64,000 nt of DNA from Alphaproteobacteria bacterium (GCA_012103315.1 WLWZ01000001.1:62001-126000), one strand, 5' to 3'. Positions 1 to 9,022 are shown, counted from the stretch's first letter. The notes: generated by a model not told the origin, from the letters alone. Program-made: numbers and translations.

Positions 1-1980
1 GTGAGTTTACGCGATTTAATGGAATTCTCGCCGAGCGGTGAAGGTGTGGAGCTTGAAGGCGTTGAGTCTATCACCGAGCTACGCAAGCGGCTGGTGGCGC
101 CTGGAATTTCACTTGGCGCGCTCGGCCCAGAAGCCCACGAGACGCTCTCGATTGCGATGAATCGCATCGGCGCAAAGTCTGATTCCGGTGAAGGGGGCGA
201 GGACCCCGCTCGGTTCAAACCGAAACCGAATGGCGACAACGCGTCGTCAGCGATCAAGCAGGTTGCTTCGGGGCGCTTTGGCGTGACGGCGCAATATCTG
301 AATAACTGTCGTGAAATCGAGATCAAAATTGCGCAGGGGGCAAAACCCGGCGAAGGCGGACAGCTACCAGGGATGAAAGTCTCTGAAATGATTGCCCGTC
401 TCCGGCATTCGACACCGGGCGTCACATTGATTTCGCCGCCACCCCATCACGATATCTATTCCATCGAAGATTTGTCCCAGCTCATCTATGACCTGAAACA
501 GATCAATCCAGAAGCCAAGGTTTGTGTGAAGCTGGTTGCACAATCAGGGATCGGCACGATCGCTGCTGGTGTTGCCAAAGCGAAAGCTGATGTCATTTTG
601 GTGTCCGGTCATTCTGGTGGTACGGGTGCCAGTCCGCAAACGTCAATCAAATATGCTGGCTTACCGTGGGAGATGGGCCTCGCTGAAGTACATCAGGTTC
701 TGACGCTCAACGGTCTACGGGATAACGTCCTGCTGCGGACTGATGGTGGGCTTAAAACGGGTCGGGATGTTGTCATCGCGGCACTGTTGGGGGCTGACGA
801 ATACGGCATCGGGACGACGTCGCTGGTGGCGATGGGCTGTATCATGGTGCGTCAGTGTCATTCCAACACTTGTCCTGTGGGTGTCTGCACGCAGGACGAC
901 GCATTGCGGGAGAAATTTACCGGGACGCCAGAAAAAGTCGTCAATCTATTTAGCTTTGTCGCTGAAGAGGTTCGCGAGATTCTTGCCTTCCTCGGTGTGC
1001 GCACGCTCGATGAGATTATCGGCCGCACTGATCTTTTGATGCAGGTTAGGCGTGGTAACCCGCATCTTGATGATCTCGATCTTAACCCACTTCTGGTCCA
1101 GGCTGATCCAGGTGGTGAGAACCGGTCTGAAAATCGTGGCAAACGAAATGAGGTGCCGGACTCACTTGATGCCCAGATGATAAAGGATGCTGCACCGGCG
1201 CTGGAAGGCGGCGAAAAAATGCAGCTTGCCTACAATAACCGCAATACGCAGCGCGCCATTGGTACCCGAATTTCATCGGCGATCACGAGGCGCTTTGGTA
1301 TGGACGGGCTGCAACCCGGTCATATCACCGTGCGATTGCGGGGTTCGGGTGGCCAGTCGTTGGGCGCCTTTGCCGTACAAGGGCTGAAGCTCCAGGTGCT
1401 CGGCGATGCTAATGATTATGTTGGCAAAGGCCTGTCGGGTGGCACGATCGTTGTACGACCGGTCACGGCGAGCCCTCTCAGTACTAACGAGAACGCCATC
1501 ATTGGTAACACGGTTCTGTATGGCGCCACTGCCGGGCGGTTATTTGCTGCTGGTCAAGCTGGTGAACGGTTTGCGGTTCGCAATTCAGGATCGGATGCGG
1601 TGGTCGAAGGCTGCGGTGCGAATGGTTGTGAATATATGACTGGCGGCACAGTCGCTATTCTGGGTCCAGTTGGCGATAACTTTGGTGCCGGTATGACGGG
1701 CGGCATGGCCTTTGTCTATGACACGGATGCTAGCTTGGTCAGCAATATTAATCCCGATAATGTCGTTTATCACCGAATGCAGTCGCCACATTGGGAACAG
1801 GTCCTGCGCGACCTTGTCACCGAGCATTGGCGCGAAACGCAGTCCCGTTTTGCGGAGCGTCTATTGGTTGATTGGGATCGTGAATTGCGGCGTTTCTGGC
1901 ATGTTGTTCCAAAAGAGATGATGGACAAGCTGGAACATCCGGTGCTGGTCCAGGCTGATGGTGAGGAGAAATCCGCCTGA
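1..1980 (+). CDS. gltB: Glutamate synthase large subunit, C-terminal part (cut by window start)
   Basis: Glutamate synthase transfers the glutamine amide to 2-oxoglutarate in ammonia assimilation. The reading frame is open from base 1 and covers only about 660 residues of a subunit that is normally near 1500, so the amidotransferase and central domains lie upstream and the GTG at base 1 is not a credible start. Visible are the FMN-binding synthase barrel (GHSGGTGASP near residue 203), the three cysteines of the [3Fe-4S] cluster in CIMVRQCHSNTCPVGVC (near 280-296), and the C-terminal GXGXG beta-helix (from about 445: GSGGQSLGAF, then repeated GG turns). The usual gltD partner does not follow; a transporter gene overlaps the stop codon instead. 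Identity is certain and only the 5' end is missing. Confidence 0.96.
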   Translation: MSLRDLMEFSPSGEGVELEGVESITELRKRLVAPGISLGALGPEAHETLSIAMNRIGAKSDSGEGGEDPARFKPKPNGDNASSAIKQVASGRFGVTAQYLNNCREIEIKIAQGAKPGEGGQLPGMKVSEMIARLRHSTPGVTLISPPPHHDIYSIEDLSQLIYDLKQINPEAKVCVKLVAQSGIGTIAAGVAKAKADVILVSGHSGGTGASPQTSIKYAGLPWEMGLAEVHQVLTLNGLRDNVLLRTDGGLKTGRDVVIAALLGADEYGIGTTSLVAMGCIMVRQCHSNTCPVGVCTQDDALREKFTGTPEKVVNLFSFVAEEVREILAFLGVRTLDEIIGRTDLLMQVRRGNPHLDDLDLNPLLVQADPGGENRSENRGKRNEVPDSLDAQMIKDAAPALEGGEKMQLAYNNRNTQRAIGTRISSAITRRFGMDGLQPGHITVRLRGSGGQSLGAFAVQGLKLQVLGDANDYVGKGLSGGTIVVRPVTASPLSTNENAIIGNTVLYGATAGRLFAAGQAGERFAVRNSGSDAVVEGCGANGCEYMTGGTVAILGPVGDNFGAGMTGGMAFVYDTDASLVSNINPDNVVYHRMQSPHWEQVLRDLVTEHWRETQSRFAERLLVDWDRELRRFWHVVPKEMMDKLEHPVLVQADGEEKSA

Positions 1981-3194
1981 GCCCGTCTCGCGCGCGGCGT
2001 AGTGCGGCGACACTGACGTTTTATTTTTGTAGTGCGCTGGTTCTAAACCTTCTGGGGTTTATGACGCTGGCAGCCGTATTGCCGCAGCTTATCACCGAAT
2101 GGGGTTTGACCAGTACCGAAGCGGGCTGGCTCGGCGGTATCTATTTCGCGGGCTATGTCGTAGCGGTTCCGGTGCTGACAGCCCTGACCGACCGCATAGA
2201 TCCCAAACGTATCTATCTTGCCTCTGCCATAATCGCGGGTTTGGCTTCTATTGGGTTTGCATATTTCGCGAACGGTTTCTGGATGGCTTTGGCCCTCAGA
2301 TTTCTCGCCGGGGCCGGGCTTGGTGGTACCTACATGCCCGGGCTTAAAGCGCTGACTGACCAGCTGCCTGCGCAGTCGCGCAGCCGTGGTGTAACTTATT
2401 ATACCGGTGTCTTTGCGCTGGGGACGGCTTTCTCATTCCTGATCGGTGGTGAGGTCGCCGAGTTGTTTGGCTGGCGCTGGACGTTTGTGACAGCCGGGCT
2501 GGGGTGTTTCGTTGGTGCCGGAATTATTACCTTTGTTTTGCCGGCCGCCGGGCATCGTGAACCCGCAACACCTGTTTTTGCGGCCTTTGGTCAAGTTCTG
2601 CGAAACCGACAAGCGCTGGGCTATATGGTTTCCTATTTTGGCTATGCTTGGGAAGTCTTTGCATTTCGAGTCTGGGTTGTCGCTTTCCTGTTCTTCTCAC
2701 AAACACACAACGCGCTTGGGAGCGATGTTCTGAGCCCTACTCTCTGGGCAACAATTTTTGCCCTCGCGGGTGTCGCGGCAAATATGGGGTTTGGTGAATT
2801 AGCCATTGCGTTTGATCGCCGCCGCGTTGTGATCGCGGTTTCTATAATTTCGCTGGTCGCTGGCGTGAGCGTTGGTCTGTTGAGTGGTGCTGGCTACGGA
2901 GCGGTAATCGGTATTTGTCTGGCTTTCGCCATGCTGACGTCGGGCCGCAACGCGCCAACAAATGCGGGCCTCGTCGCTGCAGCACCGGACCAGTTACGGG
3001 GGACGGCAATGGCTCTGCATGCGACTATCGGTTATGCGGGAGGTATTATTGGGCCGCTTGCCGCTGGTATCGCGCTCGATGCAGCTGGTGGAATTGAACA
3101 GGTCGCAGGCTGGACTGCAGCCTTTCTCGCCATCGCTGTCGGCGCGGTGATTTCAGCCTTGGCGCTGCTTTTCCTAAACAGGCGTCGGGATTAA
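1977..3194 (+). CDS. MFS transporter, probable CTG start overlapping gltB stop
   Basis: Twelve-helix major facilitator superfamily permease, about 405 residues if begun at CTG 1977. The first ATG (2061) would cut off the first membrane helix: the in-frame codons upstream encode a typical hydrophobic helix (TFYFCSALVLNLLGF) that matches the N-terminus of the paralogue at 11321-12526, which also has FMT(L/V)AAVLP. No ATG, GTG or TTG exists between the in-frame stop at 1962 and 2061. CTG 1977 sits 8 bases after a GAGGAG ribosome site (1963-1968) and overlaps the gltB stop as CTGA, the geometry of translational coupling. The MFS loop motif is visible as DRIDPKR. Substrate unknown. The 3' end overlaps the convergent cupin gene by 21 bases. 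Confidence 0.85.
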   Translation: MSPSRARRSAATLTFYFCSALVLNLLGFMTLAAVLPQLITEWGLTSTEAGWLGGIYFAGYVVAVPVLTALTDRIDPKRIYLASAIIAGLASIGFAYFANGFWMALALRFLAGAGLGGTYMPGLKALTDQLPAQSRSRGVTYYTGVFALGTAFSFLIGGEVAELFGWRWTFVTAGLGCFVGAGIITFVLPAAGHREPATPVFAAFGQVLRNRQALGYMVSYFGYAWEVFAFRVWVVAFLFFSQTHNALGSDVLSPTLWATIFALAGVAANMGFGELAIAFDRRRVVIAVSIISLVAGVSVGLLSGAGYGAVIGICLAFAMLTSGRNAPTNAGLVAAAPDQLRGTAMALHATIGYAGGIIGPLAAGIALDAAGGIEQVAGWTAAFLAIAVGAVISALALLFLNRRRD

Positions 3195-3752
3195 TTCCAA
3201 GCCTCGATGGTTGTTGTCGGTCTCGCCGGTTTTGAGATTAAACCGGTTTTGTGCATACCCGCCCGGGCGTTGGCTTCTGACCGTTATCGCGACCGATCGT
3301 TCGCCCATCCCCCATTCTGAATGGGGTACCCAGGGTGGGACGATATCGACATGGCCGGTTGGCGCGTCGCCTTGAGCCAATAATTCGAGGGTTGCCTTGC
3401 CGTCTTCGCTGCCATCGTCGAGCCGTTTGTACACGTGAGTGCGTTCTTCGCCATCGAGTACGCCGTAGATTGTCCAGGTATGCGCATGGTCATGAACATT
3501 TGCTCGGTGGTTTGGTTGTCGGATTAGCCCACCGACAAAAAACCCGTGATCAGAATCGTGATGGAGCTGCAGTTCGACACCGCGCTTGGCAGGCCAGTCC
3601 TTTGACTTTTCCCGCATCTGTTCATCAGCGCACAAAGTTTTGAGAATGCCGCGGACACCTTCCCAATGTTCGGTCTCTGGCAGGTCTTTGGCAAATTGTG
3701 TACGCAGATCGTCAATAAAAGTTTTAAAAGCCGGGACTGTATATTCCGTCAT
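3174..3752 (-). CDS. Cupin-fold protein (predicted metal-dependent, dioxygenase-like)
   Basis: 192-residue cytoplasmic protein with a double-stranded beta-helix signature: HDHAHTWTIYGVLDGEE (about 92-108) supplies closely spaced histidines for a metal, and VPPWVPHSEW (about 144-153) supplies a second histidine motif, as in cysteine-dioxygenase-like and related small cupins. No signal peptide. A strong ribosome site (GGAGAGGAG) precedes the ATG. It lies 17 bases downstream of the decarboxylase-like gene at 3770-4750 in the same direction, so the two probably form an operon and act on the same substrate, possibly an aromatic acid. The exact reaction cannot be read from the sequence. Confidence 0.75.
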   Translation of the reverse strand: MTEYTVPAFKTFIDDLRTQFAKDLPETEHWEGVRGILKTLCADEQMREKSKDWPAKRGVELQLHHDSDHGFFVGGLIRQPNHRANVHDHAHTWTIYGVLDGEERTHVYKRLDDGSEDGKATLELLAQGDAPTGHVDIVPPWVPHSEWGMGERSVAITVRSQRPGGYAQNRFNLKTGETDNNHRGLELIPTPV

Positions 3753-3769
3753 TGTAGGGCTCCTCTCCT

Positions 3770-4750
3770 TTAGCTAGCCAGCACAGACTCGTGAAACAGC
3801 TCTTCCACCGGATAAGGCGCTTCAATCAAAGTCTGATCCGTCAAATATTTCATAAACCGTTCGACGCTGGCTCGGTTCGCGGCCAGTCCTGTTGGCCAGA
3901 CATCGGTCCCAAATAGCTCTTCTTCTTCTTCGAAGGCGTTGCGGGCAAACGCCATCTCCGAATAGCCGGGATCTTCATAAAATTCCGCGGCTTGATGTTT
4001 TGAATCTTCCCACATAGTCATCAACGCGCCTGGTAGATGCGGATGCGCCTCAGCCAGCTCGTTCTTGAAGACCAGCAGATGCATAATTGGGTAGTCACCA
4101 TATTTTTTAAAATAGCGGCCACATTCGGCACGCACATCGGGGAACAACCGGTGCACCGATCCGTTCCTCAACCCTTCTAATATCGACGGCGGCGGATGAG
4201 GATGGATCATCATGGCGAGTTCGCCGGCGATCAACCGCGCCGGTGCGCCGGGCTCATCGATCATTGTCAGGTCAGCTTCCTTTTGACCGGGAAATGCCAC
4301 TAGCTCGGGGCTCATCGTGTGCCAATCAAGCTCACGCCATGGCACACCATATTCAAAGGCCAGATCGCCCTTTGCGAGCACTGACATGGTGGTCTGGAAA
4401 CTGCGACAGCATACCTTTTTACCGATCAAGTCAGTAGGTTGTGAAATATTGGCCGCGGCGCTGACAAACATGTGGTTCTGACTGAACAGCCGCCGAGGAA
4501 AGACCGGCACCGCTGTATAGGGCAGGCCCTGTGCCTTTGACGTCAGATAAGAGGATACCGACATTTCGCAGATGTCGAACTCTTCATCCTCATAAAATCG
4601 TCGATGTCGGTCGATACCCTCGCGCCGTGGCGGTGCCATGCCAACCTCCAGCGATTTAATCTTTATGCCTTCGGGGTTGTCGACCATATCCATAAAGAAG
4701 GGGACGTGTCGGTCGTAACGCTCCAGCGCTATCGTCAGTTCCTCTGTCAT
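3770..4750 (-). CDS. 4,5-dihydroxyphthalate decarboxylase-like protein (PBP2 fold)
   Basis: 326 residues without a signal peptide, resembling the 4,5-dihydroxyphthalate decarboxylase (Pht5) group, whose fold is that of type 2 periplasmic binding proteins and ABC nitrate/taurine binding proteins. Group-typical segments are the opening TEELTIALERYDRHVPF, the middle FDICEMSVSSYL (about 57-68), RRLFSQNHMFV, and KVCCRSFQTTMSVLAKG with the helix-leading region. Absence of an export signal favours an enzyme over a transport receptor. It is the first gene of a two-gene operon with the cupin. An AGGAAG ribosome site precedes the ATG. Substrate is inferred only from the family; other aromatic acids are possible. 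Confidence 0.75.
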   Translation of the reverse strand: MTEELTIALERYDRHVPFFMDMVDNPEGIKIKSLEVGMAPPRREGIDRHRRFYEDEEFDICEMSVSSYLTSKAQGLPYTAVPVFPRRLFSQNHMFVSAAANISQPTDLIGKKVCCRSFQTTMSVLAKGDLAFEYGVPWRELDWHTMSPELVAFPGQKEADLTMIDEPGAPARLIAGELAMMIHPHPPPSILEGLRNGSVHRLFPDVRAECGRYFKKYGDYPIMHLLVFKNELAEAHPHLPGALMTMWEDSKHQAAEFYEDPGYSEMAFARNAFEEEEELFGTDVWPTGLAANRASVERFMKYLTDQTLIEAPYPVEELFHESVLAS

Positions 4751-4851
4751 CCGATTTATCTTCCTGAATTTTTTAATGACCTTTGCATAATGCTATGTCG
4801 CTGAATGGCTGTCTGCAATGGCGACTCAAAGGGTTTTTTTTAAAGGGTTCT

Positions 4852-4881
4852 CAAATCGTTCTACTGTCCACGAGCGATTTG
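4852..4881. repeat. 10-bp inverted repeat in divergent promoter region
   Basis: CAAATCGTTC (4852-4861) faces GAGCGATTTG (4872-4881) with a 10-base spacer; nine of ten positions are Watson-Crick and one is G-T. It lies 18 bases before the GST start and within the 149-base region shared with the divergent decarboxylase-like operon. Possible operator; no regulator can be assigned. Confidence 0.4.
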
Positions 4882-4899
4882 TTCGATTAGAATCAGCGC

Positions 4900-5568
4900 A
4901 TGCGTGTCCTGTATCATCTTTGGTTGTCGCCGTTTTGCCGTAAGGTTCGGATTACTCTTTTGGAAAAAGGGCTGGAGGCCGAACTCAAAACTGAAAATTT
5001 GTGGGATCGCCGCCCCGAATTTCTAGCGCTCAACCCGGCAGGCGATGTGCCGGTCTTGGTTGAGGAAGACGGTCAGTCGATTAGCGATTCTGCGGCGATT
5101 TGCGAATACCTCGAAGAAATTGCCCCAGATCCCTGCCTGTTTCCGGGCTCGCCCACCGAACGCGCAGAAGTCCGTCGTCTGGTGGCATGGTTTGATCGCA
5201 AGTTCAACGTTGAGGTTAGTGAGAACTTGGTTGGCGAGAAAATCATGAAGCGGTTTCTTAAAAGAGGAGCACCGGATGCGACCGCCATTCGCGCTGGTAA
5301 AAAAAACCTGCAATATCATCTGCAATACATTGCCTGGCTCTGCGAACGGCGGAACTGGTTGGCGGGCAATGATATGTCGCTCGCTGACATTGCGGCGGCG
5401 GCACATATTTCCTGTCTCGATTATCTCGGTGATGTGCCGTGGGAAGATTACCAAGGCGCCAAGGACTGGTATGTCCGGATGAAGTCGCGTCCTTCTATGC
5501 GGCCTATCCTCGCCGACCACCTGCCGGGTGAACCGCCACCCAAACATTACGCTGATCTCGATTTTTAG
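4900..5568 (+). CDS. Glutathione S-transferase family protein
   Basis: 222 residues with the two-domain cytosolic GST layout. The N-terminal thioredoxin-like half begins RVLYHLWLSPFCRKVRITL, where SPFC is the usual active-site loop, and contains NPAGDVPVL (cis-proline) and the DSAAICEYLEE glutathione-binding turn. The C-terminal helical half contains WLAGNDMSLADIAAAAHIS, the N-capping box typical of the fold. It is divergent from the decarboxylase-like operon and 33 bases ahead of the mechanosensitive channel gene. No clear ribosome site precedes the ATG. Function beyond glutathione conjugation or isomerisation is not visible. Confidence 0.88.
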   Translation: MRVLYHLWLSPFCRKVRITLLEKGLEAELKTENLWDRRPEFLALNPAGDVPVLVEEDGQSISDSAAICEYLEEIAPDPCLFPGSPTERAEVRRLVAWFDRKFNVEVSENLVGEKIMKRFLKRGAPDATAIRAGKKNLQYHLQYIAWLCERRNWLAGNDMSLADIAAAAHISCLDYLGDVPWEDYQGAKDWYVRMKSRPSMRPILADHLPGEPPPKHYADLDF

Positions 5569-5601
5569 GGATCGCCGTTGAATGAAGGGGGATCAAGCTT
5601 C

Positions 5602-6906
5602 ATGGAAAGGTTGATTGAACCGCTAGAGAAAATTTGGCGCGAGGTCGTACTGGAACTCTCCAGTCCTGAATTTTATATCCAGATTGGCGTTGTCGCGTTA
5701 GCGCTCGCGATCGGCTGGGTCATCGCAGTCTACGTTACGAAGCATGTGAGTTATTTCCGCGAAGAACCCAATGATGGGGCGCTTCTTGATCTGCGTTCGG
5801 CTTTGTATCGGACGGGTTCGCTTGTGTTGCCGGTTTCTTTGGTCGCGTCTCTCGGCGTTGCATCGGCAGTAACTGCAGGTGCGATTGATGAAGCCTGGTT
5901 AGTAACTGGCGCTCAAGGGGTCGCTTTTATCTTCGTCATTTATAGTATCGCTGCCCACTTGATGACGAATGCGACGATCATAGCCCTCCTCAAGTGGATC
6001 GGGTTGCCAATCGCTCTTCTATACAGCTTCGGTTGGTTAGATGATGTCATCTTGCATCTCGAAAGTGTCACCCTCAAAATCGGTAATATCGAAGTCAGCC
6101 TTTACGCCGTCATACGTACGCTCCTCTTTGGGTTTGTTTTGTTCTGGATTGGGCGGCTGTCTAGCGCGACCGGGAAACGGGTGATCCGTGCGCAGGAAAC
6201 GCTGGAGCTAGGCACCCGCGAGGTTATCGCCAAGCTTTTTGAGATTGCACTCTTTGTCTTGATCTTCTTGCTGTTGCTCAACGTCATGGGTGTCGATTTG
6301 ACCGCTCTGGCAGTGTTTGGTGGCGCGCTGGGTGTCGGGCTTGGCTTTGGTTTACAGCAGATAGCCTCTAATTTTATCTCTGGCATTATCATCCTGTTGG
6401 ATCGTAGCCTGACCATCGGCGATTACATCCAGTTGGAAGATGGTAGGAAGGGGACATTGCGGGAGCTGAATATGCGGTCTGCGACGCTGGAAACGTTTGA
6501 TGGCAAGGACATCATGGTCCCGAATGAGAAGTTCATTACGACGACCTTCACTAACTGGACCCATAACAATAAGTTGCAGCGCTATCCGATAAATTTTGAG
6601 GTGGCCTATAAGACGGACCTTGAGAAAATGTTTCCGATAATTCGCGAGGTTGTTGCCGGCCATCCACAGGTTTTGAGTGGCGACGATTTGGCTATTGAAT
6701 TGCGCCCCGATGCTGAGATTGCAAAGTTTGGCGAATCCGGAATTGAAATTCTGGTAGAGTTTTGGATGGAAGGCGTTGATGACGGGCCCAACCGTGTCGG
6801 TGCTGACCTGTTACTGATGATTTGGACGGCTCTCAAGGCAAACGGCATCCAAATTCCATTCCCACAACGCGAGGTTAGTTTGCGGCAGGAGCCGAACGAC
6901 TCTTAA
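5602..6906 (+). CDS. MscS-family mechanosensitive channel
   Basis: 434-residue inner-membrane channel. Five or so hydrophobic helices occupy residues 20-235. The pore helix and beta domain follow with the MscS signature: a glycine/alanine-rich segment VFGGALGVGLGFGLQQIASNFISGIIIL, then DYIQLEDGRKGTLRELNMRSATLETFDGKDIMVPNEKFITTT (quoted here as family landmarks in pieces). The soluble C-terminal domain ends in FPQREV. A TTG at 5578 opens the frame, but ATG 5602 follows an AAGGGGG ribosome site at a good distance, so I place the start there. Likely role is release of osmolytes on hypo-osmotic shock. Confidence 0.92.
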   Translation: MERLIEPLEKIWREVVLELSSPEFYIQIGVVALALAIGWVIAVYVTKHVSYFREEPNDGALLDLRSALYRTGSLVLPVSLVASLGVASAVTAGAIDEAWLVTGAQGVAFIFVIYSIAAHLMTNATIIALLKWIGLPIALLYSFGWLDDVILHLESVTLKIGNIEVSLYAVIRTLLFGFVLFWIGRLSSATGKRVIRAQETLELGTREVIAKLFEIALFVLIFLLLLNVMGVDLTALAVFGGALGVGLGFGLQQIASNFISGIIILLDRSLTIGDYIQLEDGRKGTLRELNMRSATLETFDGKDIMVPNEKFITTTFTNWTHNNKLQRYPINFEVAYKTDLEKMFPIIREVVAGHPQVLSGDDLAIELRPDAEIAKFGESGIEILVEFWMEGVDDGPNRVGADLLLMIWTALKANGIQIPFPQREVSLRQEPNDS

Positions 6907-6937
6907 ACAAAACCTACGGTCTCTACCATTCCTCCAG

Positions 6938-6976
6938 GCGGGGTAAGAGGGGGCAGTAAAAAAACTAACCCCCCGC
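6938..6976. terminator. Possible bidirectional hairpin between converging genes
   Basis: G-rich and C-rich runs (GCGGGG at 6938-6943, GGGGG at 6949-6953, CCCCCCGC at 6969-6976) flank an A7 tract between the converging MscS and SnoaL-like genes. Two alternative pairings are possible and neither is followed by a clear T run, so the call is tentative. Confidence 0.3.
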
Positions 6977-6985
6977 TTGGCGCGT

Positions 6986-7465
6986 CTATTTGCCTTTTAG
7001 TTGCCGCAGGGCCCCCGCCCAGTCTTCGATGTGATAGGTTTTGGCAATCTTACCTCTCTCAAGGGTGTGGATATCGATAGACATGATGGTGAAGCTCTTG
7101 CCTTTTCCATCGACACCGAACAGCGGGCCTTTCGGGGTGCCCGTTGCGCGACCACGAACGATAACTCGGTTGCCGGCCTGTATCATTTCTTCGACTTTCC
7201 AGTTTAGGTCAGGGATCTTCTTTGCAAAGAAGCCAAGTTGGCCAATAAAGGCGGGCGCTGTTTTGTTCTTTCCTGAATAATTCCCGACACTTTGCCAATG
7301 TTTGGTGACGTTTGCGCGAAAGGCCTGGGCATGAGACTTCGAGCCAGCATTGCTCAAGAAATCATATAGTGATTGTACAGCGGCTTTATCGTTCGCGAGA
7401 GCGCTCGTACTGATTGGTAGAGCGACGATTGTCATTGCCACTAGAAATGTCCTGATCATCTGCAT
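6986..7465 (-). CDS. Secreted SnoaL-like (NTF2-fold) protein
   Basis: 159 residues with a clear signal peptide (MIRTFLVAMTIVALPISTSALA, cleavage about residue 24). The mature part follows the SnoaL/ester-cyclase pattern of the NTF2-like fold: a helical N-terminus with an exposed Ser/Asn-rich loop, then beta strands WKVEEMIQAGNRVIVRGRATGTPKG and a final HTLERGKIAKTYHIEDWAG. Exported members of this family are mostly uncharacterised. It is divergently transcribed from the LysR gene at 7585, which may control it. Confidence 0.75.
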   Translation of the reverse strand: MQMIRTFLVAMTIVALPISTSALANDKAAVQSLYDFLSNAGSKSHAQAFRANVTKHWQSVGNYSGKNKTAPAFIGQLGFFAKKIPDLNWKVEEMIQAGNRVIVRGRATGTPKGPLFGVDGKGKSFTIMSIDIHTLERGKIAKTYHIEDWAGALRQLKGK

Positions 7466-7554
7466 ATCAATTCTCCTATTGTGAAGCGGACCGGATGATC
7501 CGCGAATGCAATAGAAAGATAGACCGCGATCAATAATTCTATTATATAAGATAA

Positions 7555-7573
7555 ATCGATTTTTAAATTCGAT
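7555..7573. promoter_or_regulatory. Candidate LysR binding site
   Basis: ATCGA (7555-7559) and TCGAT (7569-7573) form an interrupted palindrome in the very AT-rich divergent region between the SnoaL-like gene and lysR, 12 bases before the lysR start. Size and position fit the T-N11-A type of LysR autoregulatory site, but no expression evidence is available. Confidence 0.4.
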
Positions 7574-7584
7574 AAAATAGAACT

Positions 7585-8460
7585 ATGATTAATCACCTTC
7601 GTGCTCTAGCAGTGTTCGCCAAGACCGTCGATTACGGTTCTTTCCGATTGGCGGCACAGGACCTTCAACTCTCTCCGTCTGTTGTCAGTCACCATGTATC
7701 GCAGCTTGAAGAGCAGCTTGGTGTCGCACTGCTCTATCGATCTACCCGCAAGTTGTCTCTGACGCGTGACGGAGAGCGTTTGATCGGCGCGGCGCGAGCG
7801 ATGGTCAAAGCGGCCGAAGACGGGATCGCATCAGTGTTGGATCAAACAGCGGAACTAAATGGAAAATTGCACGTCACCGCTCCTGCTGTTTTGGCGCGTT
7901 CCCCTATTTCTGACCGGATATCACATTTCATGAAGGCGCATCCCAACGTGCATCTATCAATCGACTACACAGAAGTGCCGAGGGACGTTATTGCGGACGG
8001 CATCGATGTCGCTATTCGTATGGGCAGGTTGCGTGACAGTACGCTAACAGCACGCAAACTCTATGATGTCGAGCGCGTCCTTCTGGCTGCCCGATCTTAT
8101 GTGAAATCGATGCCAAGCCCAGAGTCGCCAAAAGATTTAGAGGGTTGGGACTGGCTTGAACTAACGCCTGTTCCCCTTCGACCAGTGTTCCGGAGTGCTT
8201 CAAAGAAGCGCGTCACGCTGCGCCCGTCGCCACGCCTATCAGCAAATAATGCAAACGCACTTTATGAGTTGTCGGCGCGTGGCGCAGGGCTAGCAGAGCT
8301 TCCGCGCTATCTTGCTGAGGCGGATTTGCGCTCGGGAAAGATGCAAATTGTTTTACCCGAATGGCAGCTTGATCCAATAGGTGTCTATGCGCTGCGCCCA
8401 CAAAATTCACCGCGCGACGGTCTTGCTGCTGAGTTTGTAAATAGGCTCGCGCGACGCTGA
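7585..8460 (+). CDS. LysR-family transcriptional regulator
   Basis: 291 residues. The N-terminal winged helix-turn-helix (about 1-60) has the LysR pattern LRALAVFAKTVDYGSFRLAAQDLQLSPSVVSHHVSQLEEQLG, here given as pieces of the recognised motif, followed by LLYRSTRKLSLT. The effector-binding periplasmic-binding-like domain runs from about 88 to the end. It is divergent from the SnoaL-like gene (120-base AT-rich gap with a candidate operator) and converges on the cytochrome P460 gene with a 3-base gap. Effector unknown. Confidence 0.93.
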   Translation: MINHLRALAVFAKTVDYGSFRLAAQDLQLSPSVVSHHVSQLEEQLGVALLYRSTRKLSLTRDGERLIGAARAMVKAAEDGIASVLDQTAELNGKLHVTAPAVLARSPISDRISHFMKAHPNVHLSIDYTEVPRDVIADGIDVAIRMGRLRDSTLTARKLYDVERVLLAARSYVKSMPSPESPKDLEGWDWLELTPVPLRPVFRSASKKRVTLRPSPRLSANNANALYELSARGAGLAELPRYLAEADLRSGKMQIVLPEWQLDPIGVYALRPQNSPRDGLAAEFVNRLARR

Positions 8461-8463
8461 CAA

Positions 8464-8973
8464 TTAGCGACCGAAATGCTCGAATGAAAACACGTGATCT
8501 GAATCTGTCAGCGGGGCATGGCAGGCGCGACACTCATTGAGGTTCTTTGCTTTTGCGATCGACCCATCTGGTTTGAAGGCCGCAAAATCCCAGTCGCCAT
8601 TCTTATGTTCTTCTTTGAAGTCGGCTCCCCAACCAGCCTGTTTTTCCATTACTGCAATCAGCGCAAATCTCCCCCGGATACGGTTACCGAGCTCGCTTTC
8701 GATGACCTCGCCTTTCTTGTCTCTCTTAGCTTTATAAACCTCACCGATTAGAATGGAGCCGTTGCGATATTTTCCCGCTTTTTTCATCCCTTTCATCGCA
8801 ATGTCATTCGCGAACATGTGAATGACTTGGTCATCTTCTTGGGTTCGGTCAATATTCAAATAATTTGTGAAAGTTGATCTATAATCCGTTGGGAATTTAA
8901 TTTTGTTGTCTTGGGCAAATGCCATTCCGGTGATGGTCAGAACGGCTAGCCCCGTCAAAATTGATAATCGCAT
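8464..8973 (-). CDS. Cytochrome P460-family haem protein
   Basis: 169-residue exported protein. The signal peptide is MRLSILTGLAVLTITGMAFA. The single c-type haem site is CRACH (148-152) near the C-terminus, the position typical of the cytochrome P460 / cytochrome c' -beta group, with the preceding strand region NGDWDFAAFKPDG. The frame stays open to 9075, but ATG 8973 has a GAGGAG ribosome site and begins the signal peptide, so the upstream part is not coding. It lies downstream of the small gene at 9023-9247 in the same direction. P460 proteins oxidise hydroxylamine or bind NO; the function here is not determined. Confidence 0.85.
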   Translation of the reverse strand: MRLSILTGLAVLTITGMAFAQDNKIKFPTDYRSTFTNYLNIDRTQEDDQVIHMFANDIAMKGMKKAGKYRNGSILIGEVYKAKRDKKGEVIESELGNRIRGRFALIAVMEKQAGWGADFKEEHKNGDWDFAAFKPDGSIAKAKNLNECRACHAPLTDSDHVFSFEHFGR

Positions 8974-9022
8974 TTGAGTTTTCTCCTCTTCATCGAGATG
9001 AATGTTCAGGAAGGCGTTGGTA

